A stretch of DNA of 64,000 bases from Dysgonomonas sp. UBA5412 (lineage in GTDB: Bacteria > Bacteroidota > Bacteroidia > Bacteroidales > Dysgonomonadaceae). The DNA lies in assembly GCA_002409595.1 (NCBI GenBank), contig DHNQ01000007.1:4826-68825 (forward strand). Reading direction: 5' to 3'. Each line of letters starts with the position of its first letter. Positions within the stretch are counted from its first letter, which is position 1. Under the pieces are notes generated by a model. That model had not been told where the DNA came from, made no database searches, and worked only from the letters and a program-made list of their open reading frames with translations. This document shows, piece by piece, positions 1 to 8,290 of the stretch. Made by a program: the position numbers and the translations under genes.

Positions 1-502
1 CTTTATATTTTCCTTCTGCAATCTTCTCTGGTGTTAAATTTAAAGAGCATGTACGGATAGGGTAAAGTTTATGTATAAATTCTAATAATATTTTTACACT
101 AAATACATTAGAATAAGGGCCAAAATATTGTGAGCCATCCTTTAAAAGCTTTCTAGTTAGTTCTACTCTTGGATAATATTCATTTTTTATAACGATAGAA
201 GGGTAGGACTTATCATCTTTTAGTAAAACATTATATTTTGGCTGAAATTCTTTTATAAGACTGTTTTCCAGCAATAAAGTATCTGCTTCTGTTTCTACTA
301 TAATATATTTTATGTCACGAATCTTACTAACTAAAATTCGTGTCTTTGGACTATCATGATTTTTTGTAAAATATGAAGAAACTCTTTTTTTTAGATTTTT
401 TGCTTTACCTACGTATATTATTACCCCTTTATCATCATAATATTGATAACAACCGGGCTTTTCAGGAATATTTTGTATAATATTTTTTAGATATTCGTTC
501 AT
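1..502 (-). CDS. uvrC: UvrABC system protein C, N-terminal part (runs off the window)
   Basis: Excinuclease subunit that makes the two incisions around a DNA lesion after UvrA and UvrB have found it. Only the first 167 residues are inside the window; the gene continues beyond base 1. The ATG is at 500-502. The visible part is the GIY-YIG nuclease domain: 'KPGCYQYYDDKG' followed by 'IIYVGKAKNLKKRV' carries the Tyr, Gly and Arg/Lys residues typical of UvrC, and 'SYFTKNHDSPKTRILV' matches the family. The gene is read in the same direction as apt, which starts on the other side of a 48-bp gap. uvrB is encoded separately about 30 kb away. The identification is secure; the C-terminal RNase H-like and HhH domains cannot be seen here. 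Confidence 0.95.
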   Translation of the reverse strand, partial: MNEYLKNIIQNIPEKPGCYQYYDDKGVIIYVGKAKNLKKRVSSYFTKNHDSPKTRILVSKIRDIKYIIVETEADTLLLENSLIKEFQPKYNVLLKDDKSYPSIVIKNEYYPRVELTRKLLKDGSQYFGPYSNVFSVKILLEFIHKLYPIRTCSLNLTPEKIAEGKYK

Positions 503-550
503 TTATACGTAAGAATATAAATTTATTTGTCTTTTATGGTAAAATTCTTT

Positions 551-1102
551 CTATATAGAAAATTCTATTAATGCATCTACATCTATATTTTCTGGAAATA
601 ACTCTCTTCCTTTCAGATCTTTTAATTCTATAATAAAATTAATATATATTTTCTTCACATTCATTCTTTTTACTAGATTATATGCTGCAAACATTGTTCC
701 TCCCGTTGCCAAAAGGTCATCATGTATGAGAACAATATCATCTTCTGAGAGAGAATCTTTATGTATTTGTATTCTATCTAGTCCATATTCCTTCGAATAT
801 TCTTCTTCAAACACTTCTGCCGGCAATTTTCCCGGCTTTCTTATTGGAACAAAACCTGCACCTAGTTCAAGAGCCATGATTGGACCCATAATAAAACCTC
901 TCGATTCTATGCCAACTACTTTCGTAATTCCTTTATTTCTGTAGTCATCTAATAACACTTCGGTTAGTGTAGATAGAGATTCCTTTGTCTTAAATAGGGG
1001 AGTTACATCTTTAAATTGTATTCCGGGAATTGGAAAATCCGGAATATTCCTAACTGTTTTTCTTAAAAAAAGTAGCTTTTCTTCTCTAGTTTTTTGTTCC
1101 AT
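551..1102 (-). CDS. apt: Adenine phosphoribosyltransferase
   Basis: Purine salvage enzyme that joins adenine and PRPP to give AMP in the cytoplasm. The 183-aa product has the usual family length and the PRPP-binding loop 'IVLIHDDLLATGGT' around residues 122-136, preceded by the 'GIESRGFIMG' and 'FVPIRKPGKLP' segments typical of Apt. The ATG at 1100-1102 gives an N-terminus that matches the family. It lies downstream of mnmG on the same strand, but the intervening 99 bp hold two parS sites, so the two genes may not be cotranscribed. Confidence 0.96.
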   Translation of the reverse strand: MEQKTREEKLLFLRKTVRNIPDFPIPGIQFKDVTPLFKTKESLSTLTEVLLDDYRNKGITKVVGIESRGFIMGPIMALELGAGFVPIRKPGKLPAEVFEEEYSKEYGLDRIQIHKDSLSEDDIVLIHDDLLATGGTMFAAYNLVKRMNVKKIYINFIIELKDLKGRELFPENIDVDALIEFSI

Positions 1103-1122
1103 TTTTACTCTATTTTCATCTA

Positions 1123-1138
1123 TGTTCCACGTGAAACA
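1123..1138. promoter_or_regulatory. parS site (ParB/Spo0J-binding centromere), copy 1
   Basis: The 16-mer TGTTCCACGTGAAACA fits the widely conserved chromosomal parS consensus TGTTNCACGTGAAACA. It differs from a perfect palindrome at a single base. It lies 39 bp from a second, perfect copy in the same apt-mnmG gap. Chromosomal parS sites are bound by ParB and cluster near the replication origin. Confidence 0.88.
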
Positions 1139-1177
1139 CGGATGATTTTACTTATTTTTTGTTGTTTATTTTTGCTA

Positions 1178-1193
1178 TGTTTCACGTGAAACA
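1178..1193. promoter_or_regulatory. parS site (ParB/Spo0J-binding centromere), copy 2
   Basis: The 16-mer TGTTTCACGTGAAACA is a perfect palindrome and is identical to the canonical chromosomal parS sequence. It ends 8 bp before the stop codon of mnmG and is paired with the near-identical copy at 1123-1138. Confidence 0.93.
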
Positions 1194-1201
1194 ACGTCTT
1201 T

Positions 1202-3076
1202 TTATCTTCCTAAAAGTACTAATAAAATTGATATATCGTTAGGGGAAACACCGGGTATTCTACTTGCTTGAGCTATTGTTTCCGGATCTATTTTTGATAA
1301 TTTTTGACGAGCTTCAGTTGATAAAGATTGAATATTTTCATAATCAAATTTACCTTTTATACGTATGTTTTCGAGCCGTGAAATCTTCTCAGCTATCAAT
1401 TGTTCTCTTTTTATATAGCCGTCATATTTTATTATTATCTCCACAGCCTCCTTTATTTCCTCTTTTCTATTAGGTATTTTATCTAGTTCTTCTTTGAAAG
1501 CAGGAATGTAGTTCTCTATATTCTCTATTGTTATTTGAGGTCTTGTTATTACATCTTTTAGTTTAGTTCGTTGCTTAAGAGGAGTCGTTCCCAGTTCATT
1601 TAATCTGTCATTAGTGTACTCCGGCTTCAACGAATAATTTGACGTGAAGTCTATTATTCTGGCTATCTCTTCCTTCTTTTGATTTAGCAGGTTGATTCTT
1701 TCTTCCTTTGCCAAGCCTATATTATAACTCTTTTCCGTTAAGCGAATATCAGCATCATCTTGCCTTAATAGTATTCTATATTCTGCTCTTGATGTAAACA
1801 TTCGGTATGGTTCATCTACGCCTTTAGTTACAAGATCGTCGATTAATACACCTATATATGCCTCATCTCTTTTCAGTATAAAGTCGTTTCCTCCGTGTGT
1901 TTTTATATGAGCATTTATACCTGCAATCAATCCCTGACCTCCGGCTTCTTCATATCCGGTAGTTCCATTTATCTGTCCTGCAAAAAACAGATTGTCGATT
2001 AACTTCGTTTCCAACGTATGTTTTAATTGTGTAGGGTCGAAGAAATCGTATTCTATTGCATAACCCGGTCTGTAGATATGGATATTTCTGAAAGCCGGAA
2101 TCTTTTGCAAAGCTTCGATTTGGATGTCGAGAGGGAGAGAAGAAGAGAATCCATTCAGGTAATATTCTTGAGTGTTTTCACCCTCCGGCTCTAAGAACAA
2201 TTGATGTGAAATCTTCTCCGCAAATGTAACGACCTTTGTTTCTATACTCGGACAATATCTTGGTCCAAGGCTTCTTATTTGTCCATTGTATAAAGGAGAC
2301 TCATCTAATCTGCTTCGCAATGTTTCATGTACTTCTTCATTCGTAAATGTTATCCAGCAACTAAGCTGCTTCAATGATCGGGCAGGGAAGTCGAGATACG
2401 AAAATTTATGAAAATCATCATCTCCCTTCTGTTCCTCCATCAGGCTGAAGTCAACACTTCTACCATCTATTCTTGCCGGAGTTCCGGTCTTCATTCTATC
2501 CGTTTTGAATCCCGCTTCTTTAAGTTGCTCCGTAATTCCGAATGAAGCAGGTTCAGAAACTCGACCTCCTCCCAGTTGAACTTTCCCTACATGAATAAGT
2601 CCGTTTAAGAAAGTTCCATTAGTCAAAATAACCGATTTAGCCGAGAAATTTACACCCATTGCAGTCTTTACACCTGTCACGCTTTTTCCCTCCATATTGA
2701 GAGATGTGACTACATCCTGCCATATAAAAAGATTGTTAGTGTTTTCTAATATCTCTCTCCATTTAAGGATGAACTGGGCTCTATCGCTTTGCGCTCTCGG
2801 ACTCCACATAGCCGGTCCTTTCGATTTGTTGAGCATTCTGAACTGTATGGCTGTCTTGTCCGTTACAATTCCCATTTGGCCTCCTAAAGCGTCTATTTCA
2901 CGAACAATTTGCCCCTTTGCTATACCTCCCACAGCAGGGTTACAGCTCATTTGGGCAATCTTGTTCATATCCATTGTTATTAGCAGCGTCTTCGAACCCA
3001 AGTTTGCCGCGGCCGCGGCTGCTTCGCAGCCCGCATGACCTGCTCCGACTACAATAACGTCGTATTTAAAATTCAT
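1202..3076 (-). CDS. mnmG: tRNA uridine-5-carboxymethylaminomethyl modification enzyme MnmG (GidA)
   Basis: FAD-dependent subunit that, together with MnmE, installs the 5-carboxymethylaminomethyl group on the wobble uridine of several tRNAs. The 624-aa length is normal. The dinucleotide-binding fold is at the N-terminus ('VGAGHAG', residues 10-16), followed by 'CNPAVGGIAKGQIVREIDALGG' around residue 45, which contains the conserved Cys. Further family segments are 'TGTPARIDGRSVDFS', 'GLRPRYCPSIE'-like 'SLGPRYCPSIETK', and 'FTSRAEYRILLRQDDADIRL'. The ATG is at 3074-3076. In many bacteria gidA/mnmG lies close to oriC, which agrees with the parS sites just downstream. Confidence 0.97.
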   Translation of the reverse strand: MNFKYDVIVVGAGHAGCEAAAAAANLGSKTLLITMDMNKIAQMSCNPAVGGIAKGQIVREIDALGGQMGIVTDKTAIQFRMLNKSKGPAMWSPRAQSDRAQFILKWREILENTNNLFIWQDVVTSLNMEGKSVTGVKTAMGVNFSAKSVILTNGTFLNGLIHVGKVQLGGGRVSEPASFGITEQLKEAGFKTDRMKTGTPARIDGRSVDFSLMEEQKGDDDFHKFSYLDFPARSLKQLSCWITFTNEEVHETLRSRLDESPLYNGQIRSLGPRYCPSIETKVVTFAEKISHQLFLEPEGENTQEYYLNGFSSSLPLDIQIEALQKIPAFRNIHIYRPGYAIEYDFFDPTQLKHTLETKLIDNLFFAGQINGTTGYEEAGGQGLIAGINAHIKTHGGNDFILKRDEAYIGVLIDDLVTKGVDEPYRMFTSRAEYRILLRQDDADIRLTEKSYNIGLAKEERINLLNQKKEEIARIIDFTSNYSLKPEYTNDRLNELGTTPLKQRTKLKDVITRPQITIENIENYIPAFKEELDKIPNRKEEIKEAVEIIIKYDGYIKREQLIAEKISRLENIRIKGKFDYENIQSLSTEARQKLSKIDPETIAQASRIPGVSPNDISILLVLLGR

Positions 3077-3111
3077 ATTATATGTCTGTTTGGATAAAAT
3101 TAATCTAGGCG

Positions 3112-3119
3112 CAAAGTTA
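3112..3119 (-). promoter_or_regulatory. Candidate -7 promoter box for mnmG
   Basis: Read on the minus strand this is TAACTTTG, matching the Bacteroidetes TAnnTTTG -7 consensus 36 bp upstream of the mnmG ATG. I see no clear -33 TTTG partner. Confidence 0.5.
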
Positions 3120-3179
3120 GTATTTTATTATCTTTTTTTTGATAATTATTTTGTGAGTCAAAAGTTCCGATTTCTTCAT

Positions 3180-3914
3180 TTAGTTATTATTCGCATTTTC
3201 AATAACTCTTCTTACTATTTCTGGATCTGTCTCTAAAATAGAATATTCTTCATTTTCATCGCTAAATATAGGTGATTTGTATTCCATATATCCTTCATAT
3301 CTGTTTCGAAACGAACCATGAAATTCTTTTATATTTATATCGGTAAGTTCTTTTATATTATTCTCCGTAATTCCTCCACCGGGCATAATTATAATTCGCT
3401 CGTTAGCTACATTTATCAATTTACTTAGAACTTCTTTGCCCTCAGTTGCTGTAATTTTTCCTCCTGAGGTAAGAATGCGATCACAACCAAGTTCTATAAT
3501 ATCTTCAAGGGATTGAAATAAGTCAGCACATCTATCGAAAGCTCTGTGAAAAGTTATGCTCATACGATATGAACGGGCTATATCTGCAAGTTCTCCATTT
3601 CTATTTTTGTCGATGGAACCGTCTGAATTCAATATTCCAAATACAACCCCATCACAGCCTGCTTTTCCACAATGATGAATGTCCCTTTTCATTAGTTCAA
3701 ATTCTAATTCAGTGTATAAAAAGTCTCCGCCACGAGGTCTTATTATTGTATTTAGTTGTATATCAATCAATTCCCTGCTTCTTTCTATTTGAGAGAGGGC
3801 AGGAGTAGTACCTCCTTCACCCAGATTGTCGCACAATTCTACTCTTACTGCACCTCCCTCTTGTGCATTAATGGCTGATTGTACTGAATTTGCACACACT
3901 TCCAATGTTATCAT
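3180..3914 (-). CDS. cutC: CutC family protein
   Basis: Cytoplasmic TIM-barrel protein of the CutC family. The name comes from an early link to copper tolerance, but the biochemical role is not settled. The 244-aa product begins 'MITLEVCANSVQSA' and has the family signatures 'RVELCDNLGEGGTTPA', 'IRPRGGDFLY', 'TFHRAFD' and 'ILTSGG', with the 'IMPGGGITENN' strand near residue 175. The length fits the family. It ends the unit started by the YgiQ-type gene 10 bp upstream, so cotranscription is likely. Confidence 0.9.
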   Translation of the reverse strand: MITLEVCANSVQSAINAQEGGAVRVELCDNLGEGGTTPALSQIERSRELIDIQLNTIIRPRGGDFLYTELEFELMKRDIHHCGKAGCDGVVFGILNSDGSIDKNRNGELADIARSYRMSITFHRAFDRCADLFQSLEDIIELGCDRILTSGGKITATEGKEVLSKLINVANERIIIMPGGGITENNIKELTDINIKEFHGSFRNRYEGYMEYKSPIFSDENEEYSILETDPEIVRRVIENANNN

Positions 3915-3924
3915 ACTGCTTATG

Positions 3925-5745
3925 TTAGAATAATTTTTTTAGAATATCGTCTCTTTTTAATCTTTTTAATGATTTGATAATCTGATTTCTATATGCTTTG
4001 TCATACCAGAAGAAATACTGCCTTTGCGCTAATTTCTGTTCTTTTGTTTTAGCCGTATATACTTTTTCGAGTGTATATGGATGATAACCTGTATAGTATA
4101 TCTCTGTGGCAACGGTCATAGGCGAAGGTGTAAAATCCTGAACCTGCTCCAGTTTAAAGCCTAAAGGCTTTGTATCGGCTGCAAGTTCTGCCATCTCCAT
4201 TTCTGTACATCCCGGATGGGATGAGATAAAGTAGGGGATAAGCTGTTGCTTCATCCCATTTTCGTTATTAATCTTATCGAATATTTTTTTGAACGAATGA
4301 AATTGCTGGAAACTCGGCTTGCGCATATAGCTCAAAACCTTGTCCGATGTATGTTCCGGAGCTACTTTCAGTCGACCCGATACATGATTTAAGATCAAAT
4401 CTTTGGTATATTCGTCAGAAGCTTTATTCAGTCTCTCATCTTCATTTCTGTGCAACAGCATATCATACCGTATGCCACTTCCGATAAAAGATTTCTTCAT
4501 TTTAGGCAGTGAATCTACTGCTTTGTATATATCGAGAAGATGTGAGTGATCTATATTTAAGTTCTTGCATATTTTAGGATGAATACACGACGGTCTGCGA
4601 CATTTACGGCATACATTTTCGTCTTTCCCCTTCATTTTGTACATATTTGCCGACGGACCACCCAAGTCGCTTAAATAGCCTTTAAAATCGGGCATTTCGG
4701 TAATCTCTTTTACTTCTTTGAGTATCGACTCTTTGGAGCGTGAAGCAATAAATTTACCTTGATGGGCTGATATTGTGCAAAAAGCGCATCCTCCGAAGCA
4801 TCCTCTGTGCATATTTACCGAGAATTTAATCATTTCGAATGCAGGAATCGTTTTACCCTTATATTTTGGATGTGGCAGGCGAGTATATGGCAGATCGAAT
4901 GAAGTGTCTATCTCTTGCTCTGTCATTGGCGGATAAGGCGGATTTATGACAATCGCTTTATCGTCTTGTATCTGTATAATGCGAGAAGCATCCATCATGT
5001 TGGATTGTTCTTCTACTATTTTGAAGTTTTTGGCTTGTTTTAGCTTGTCTGTGAGACATTCTTGATGTGAATGGAGGGATATGTCATTTCCTTGTTCAAT
5101 ATTCTTCAAATCCTCTTTGTTTGTCTCGTATGCAGTTTGTGGTATATCTCTCAATTCCTGAAATGATTTGCCTTCCTTTAGTCCCACTACAATTGCTTTC
5201 AGCGGTTTTTCGCCCATTCCATATACAAGCAAATCTGCTTTAGAGTCGATCAATATAGATTTATGCAACTTATCGTCCCAATAGTCATAATGAGTCACAC
5301 GCCTCAATGAGGCTTCGATACCGCCAAGTAGTACCGGTACATCAGGAAAAAGTTCTTTCAGGATATTGGTATATGTAATAGATGTTCTGTCCGGACGCAT
5401 ACCGGCTCTGCCATCGGGCGTGTATGCATCGTCGGAGCGGAGCCTTTTATTGGCTGTGTAATGATTTATCATCGAATCCATAGCTCCGGCAGTAACTCCA
5501 AAAAACATACGGGGTTTTCCTAATTTTTTAAAGTCTCGCAAATCGTCTCTCCAATTTGGTTGTGGTACTATTGCAACTCTAAGTCCTTCAGCTTCAAGCA
5601 TACGTCCAATAACGGCTGCGCCGAATGCAGGATGGTCTATATACGCGTCTCCGGAGAACAGAATCACATCCAGTTCGTCCCAACCCCTTAATTCCACTTC
5701 TTTTTTTGTGGTGGGTTGCCAGTCAGTCAATCGGTATTCTTTCAT
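3925..5745 (-). CDS. YgiQ family radical SAM protein
   Basis: Large radical SAM protein of the YgiQ (UPF0313) family; the substrate is unknown. The 606-aa product has an N-terminal cobalamin-binding-like half with 'RVAIVPQPNW' and 'VLLGGIEASLRRVTHYDYW', then the radical SAM cluster motif CxxxCxxC in 'HRGCFGGCAFCTISAHQG' around residue 320. A second cysteine cluster ('CRKCRRPSCIHPKIC') follows around residue 380. The C-terminal part has 'LKVAPEHTSD' and 'QDFTPSPMT', both typical. The ATG is at 5743-5745. It is read divergently from tamL and a -7 box lies 10 bp upstream. Confidence 0.93.
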   Translation of the reverse strand: MKEYRLTDWQPTTKKEVELRGWDELDVILFSGDAYIDHPAFGAAVIGRMLEAEGLRVAIVPQPNWRDDLRDFKKLGKPRMFFGVTAGAMDSMINHYTANKRLRSDDAYTPDGRAGMRPDRTSITYTNILKELFPDVPVLLGGIEASLRRVTHYDYWDDKLHKSILIDSKADLLVYGMGEKPLKAIVVGLKEGKSFQELRDIPQTAYETNKEDLKNIEQGNDISLHSHQECLTDKLKQAKNFKIVEEQSNMMDASRIIQIQDDKAIVINPPYPPMTEQEIDTSFDLPYTRLPHPKYKGKTIPAFEMIKFSVNMHRGCFGGCAFCTISAHQGKFIASRSKESILKEVKEITEMPDFKGYLSDLGGPSANMYKMKGKDENVCRKCRRPSCIHPKICKNLNIDHSHLLDIYKAVDSLPKMKKSFIGSGIRYDMLLHRNEDERLNKASDEYTKDLILNHVSGRLKVAPEHTSDKVLSYMRKPSFQQFHSFKKIFDKINNENGMKQQLIPYFISSHPGCTEMEMAELAADTKPLGFKLEQVQDFTPSPMTVATEIYYTGYHPYTLEKVYTAKTKEQKLAQRQYFFWYDKAYRNQIIKSLKRLKRDDILKKLF

Positions 5746-5755
5746 AATCAGGCTG

Positions 5756-5763
5756 CAAAGGTA
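5756..5763 (-). promoter_or_regulatory. Candidate -7 promoter box for the YgiQ gene
   Basis: The minus-strand reading is TACCTTTG, an exact TAnnTTTG match. It lies only 10 bp upstream of the ATG, implying a very short leader. Confidence 0.5.
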
Positions 5764-5835
5764 TTGCTTTTTCTGTACTAATATTCTTTATAGACTATTC
5801 TTAACGCTTTTACGTTATCTATTTGTTAAACATTG

Positions 5836-5843
5836 TATATTTG
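5836..5843 (+). promoter_or_regulatory. Candidate -7 promoter box for tamL
   Basis: TATATTTG matches the Bacteroidetes -7 consensus and lies 20 bp before the tamL ATG, in the divergent gap with the YgiQ gene. Confidence 0.5.
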
Positions 5844-5863
5844 CAAAACGTTTATATAGAACA

Positions 5864-8164
5864 ATGAAAAAAATTGTAATTACATCATTTACGTTTATTC
5901 TTATTCTTGCGGCTTGTAGTACTACAAAGAACATTCCGGAAGGAAGTTATCTATTAGATAATTTTGAGGTGAAGCATGATACAAAGAATGCTACTTCCGA
6001 CCTCGAAACCTATGTCCGTCAGTTACCTAACTCCAGTTTTCCGTTATTTGGTAAAGTTCGCCTCAAGATATATAATATGGCAGGAGCAGATACCTCCAAG
6101 TGGATCAATCGCTTTTGGAAAAAATTAGGTCAGCCTCCCGTCATATACAGTCCGGCGCAAACATTATTGTCAGCCAATCAGTTGAAAAAACAATTGAATA
6201 ATCAAGGCTATCTTGATGCTCAAGTGGATACCACACTAAAGATAAATGGAAATAAAATGGCTGTAACCTACAATCTGAAAGGGGGCACACCGTATCTTAT
6301 ACGCAATTATACCTATCAGATACAGGATACAGCAATGTCCCGAATTATGAGTAAGGTTCCTCTGAAACCATTGCTTGCCCAAGGCGATATGTTCGATATG
6401 GATATGTTGGAAGAAGAGCGCTTACAGGTGAATACTATAATGAGGAATGTGGGGTATTATAATTTTTCTAAAGAATATGTCTTTTTCAGAGCTGATACTA
6501 CCCTTAATTCGCATGAGGTAGACTTGTTTATGGATATTTATCCTACAAAGGATAGTTTGCCTTATCCCCGTTATAAGTTGAATAAGATTAACGTTATATC
6601 AGGTATAAATTCTTGGAGCAATACTACATCCGATGATGGTAGGAGTAGATGGTTTTTTAGAAATGCAGATACCACCGAATATGCAGGAATGTCGATAATA
6701 AGAGGTCGGAATAAGTTTCTACGATCAAGTACTATTCGCAAGAACAACTATTTACGCCCCGGCAGTTATTTCTCAGACTATAACATAACCCGTACTTACG
6801 AAGGCTTTAGTAAGATGGGAGCAATAAAGCAAGTTAATATCACTACAACTCCTTCTGCTCAAGATAGTACCAAGTTGCTCGATGCTACTATCATCTTATT
6901 GCCTGCCAATGCTCACTGGTTTAAAGCGGGACTGGATGGTACAAACTCAGCAGGAGATATTGGTATAGCTCCTAGTATATCTTATCAGCATCAAAATCTA
7001 TTTAACGGAGGAGAGCAATTGGGTATCAGACTAAAAGGAGCGTATGAATTTATTACCGGCGGAAAGAGTACCGACCTTATGAGTCAGAGTTATTACGAAT
7101 ATGGTATAGAAACCAGCCTTACTGTTCCTCAGTTTGTTATTCCTTGGCTCAAAAAGAGTTGGAGAGAATTGCCATCTGCTACAACACGTTTTTCCATCGG
7201 GTTGAATAATCAGCGTAGAACAGATTATTCGCGCCAGTTCTTTAACATGACGGTCAATTATGGATGGGCTACCAATAGAAATAAGATAATTCACGGGCTT
7301 GACTTGTTCGATATCAACTATATACGAATGCCGTGGGTGTCGCATAAGTTTGATAGCCTTTATATACAGAACAATAGCAATCCATTGCTGAGAGAAAGTT
7401 ATAAAGATCAGCTTGTTGCACGTACAGCTTATTCTACGACTTTCACGAATGGACGTAGATTAAATCAGCTGTATCCAACTTATACCATACGTACCTCTAT
7501 CGAGGTTGCCGGTATTTTGCCTCGTTTGGCAACTTCCATTGGTAGTCCCAAAAGAGATAAAGACGGGAAAAAGCAAATATTAGGAGTTTCTTATGCTGAA
7601 TATGTAAAAGGATCGGCAGACTATGCCCGTACATTCTATTTTTCAAAGAAGCACTCTTTAGCTTATCACGTAGGTCTTGGGTTGGCATATCCTTATGGCA
7701 ACTCAAATATTCTTCCGTTCGAGCGTCGATTCTTTGCCGGAGGGGCAAATAGCGTGAGAGGCTGGAGTACACGTTCCTTAGGCCCCGGGTCTTATCGCAG
7801 ATCGGATAATGGAACAGACTTTGTGAATCAGGCGGGTGATATGAAATTTGAATTCAGTATCGAGAACCGTTATAAAGTAAGTTCCTTGTTCGAATTTGCC
7901 CAATTTATAGACGTTGGTAATATCTGGACGTTAAAAGATTACCCTGATCAGCCGGGTGGGAAATTCGACTTTAAAGACTTCTACAAAGAGCTTGCAATGG
8001 CATACGGAATAGGGCTTCGCCTCGATCTTGACTTTTTATTACTTCGTTTCGATACGGGGATGAAAGCTTATGATCCGGGATTGAAACAATCGCAACGATT
8101 CGTTTTATTTAAGCCGACTATCAATCGTATGGCATTCCATTTTGGGATAGGATATCCGTTTTGA
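5864..8164 (+). CDS. tamL: TamL-type Omp85 outer-membrane lipoprotein (BamA/TamA family)
   Basis: Outer-membrane beta-barrel of the Omp85 superfamily. In Bacteroidetes the TamA homologue is a lipoprotein (TamL) thought to work with TamB in outer-membrane assembly. The ATG at 5864 is chosen because it opens a signal peptide with a lipobox ('ILAACSTT'); the frame is open further upstream, but only from a GTG inside the divergent gene. The 766-aa product has POTRA-like repeats in the first ~350 residues and a C-terminal barrel. The Omp85 signature 'VRGWSTRSLGPG' is near residue 630 and the protein ends in an aromatic residue ('GIGYPF'). No tamB is visible next to it. The superfamily is certain; the TamL assignment rests on the lipobox and the Bacteroidetes context. 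Confidence 0.87.
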   Translation: MKKIVITSFTFILILAACSTTKNIPEGSYLLDNFEVKHDTKNATSDLETYVRQLPNSSFPLFGKVRLKIYNMAGADTSKWINRFWKKLGQPPVIYSPAQTLLSANQLKKQLNNQGYLDAQVDTTLKINGNKMAVTYNLKGGTPYLIRNYTYQIQDTAMSRIMSKVPLKPLLAQGDMFDMDMLEEERLQVNTIMRNVGYYNFSKEYVFFRADTTLNSHEVDLFMDIYPTKDSLPYPRYKLNKINVISGINSWSNTTSDDGRSRWFFRNADTTEYAGMSIIRGRNKFLRSSTIRKNNYLRPGSYFSDYNITRTYEGFSKMGAIKQVNITTTPSAQDSTKLLDATIILLPANAHWFKAGLDGTNSAGDIGIAPSISYQHQNLFNGGEQLGIRLKGAYEFITGGKSTDLMSQSYYEYGIETSLTVPQFVIPWLKKSWRELPSATTRFSIGLNNQRRTDYSRQFFNMTVNYGWATNRNKIIHGLDLFDINYIRMPWVSHKFDSLYIQNNSNPLLRESYKDQLVARTAYSTTFTNGRRLNQLYPTYTIRTSIEVAGILPRLATSIGSPKRDKDGKKQILGVSYAEYVKGSADYARTFYFSKKHSLAYHVGLGLAYPYGNSNILPFERRFFAGGANSVRGWSTRSLGPGSYRRSDNGTDFVNQAGDMKFEFSIENRYKVSSLFEFAQFIDVGNIWTLKDYPDQPGGKFDFKDFYKELAMAYGIGLRLDLDFLLLRFDTGMKAYDPGLKQSQRFVLFKPTINRMAFHFGIGYPF

Positions 8165-8226
8165 TCTATTTATTATGGTCTTTGTATATAGATAATTCAA
8201 TCCGTTTTCGATCGGAATAATTATAA

Positions 8227-8263
8227 AAAATACGGATAGAAATCAGATTTCTATCCGTATTTT
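8227..8263. terminator. Bidirectional intrinsic terminator between tamL and pyrC
   Basis: A perfect 17-bp inverted repeat (8227-8243 and 8247-8263) with a 3-base loop and A/T-rich ends lies between two convergent genes. It can terminate transcription from both sides. Confidence 0.88.
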
Positions 8264-8290
8264 ATTTATATACAATGTCTTAGTTCTTTA

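Noticed and set aside
5708..5863. In-frame upstream extension of tamL starting from a GTG
   Set aside because: It overlaps the divergent YgiQ gene and would hide the lipoprotein signal that begins at the ATG at 5864.
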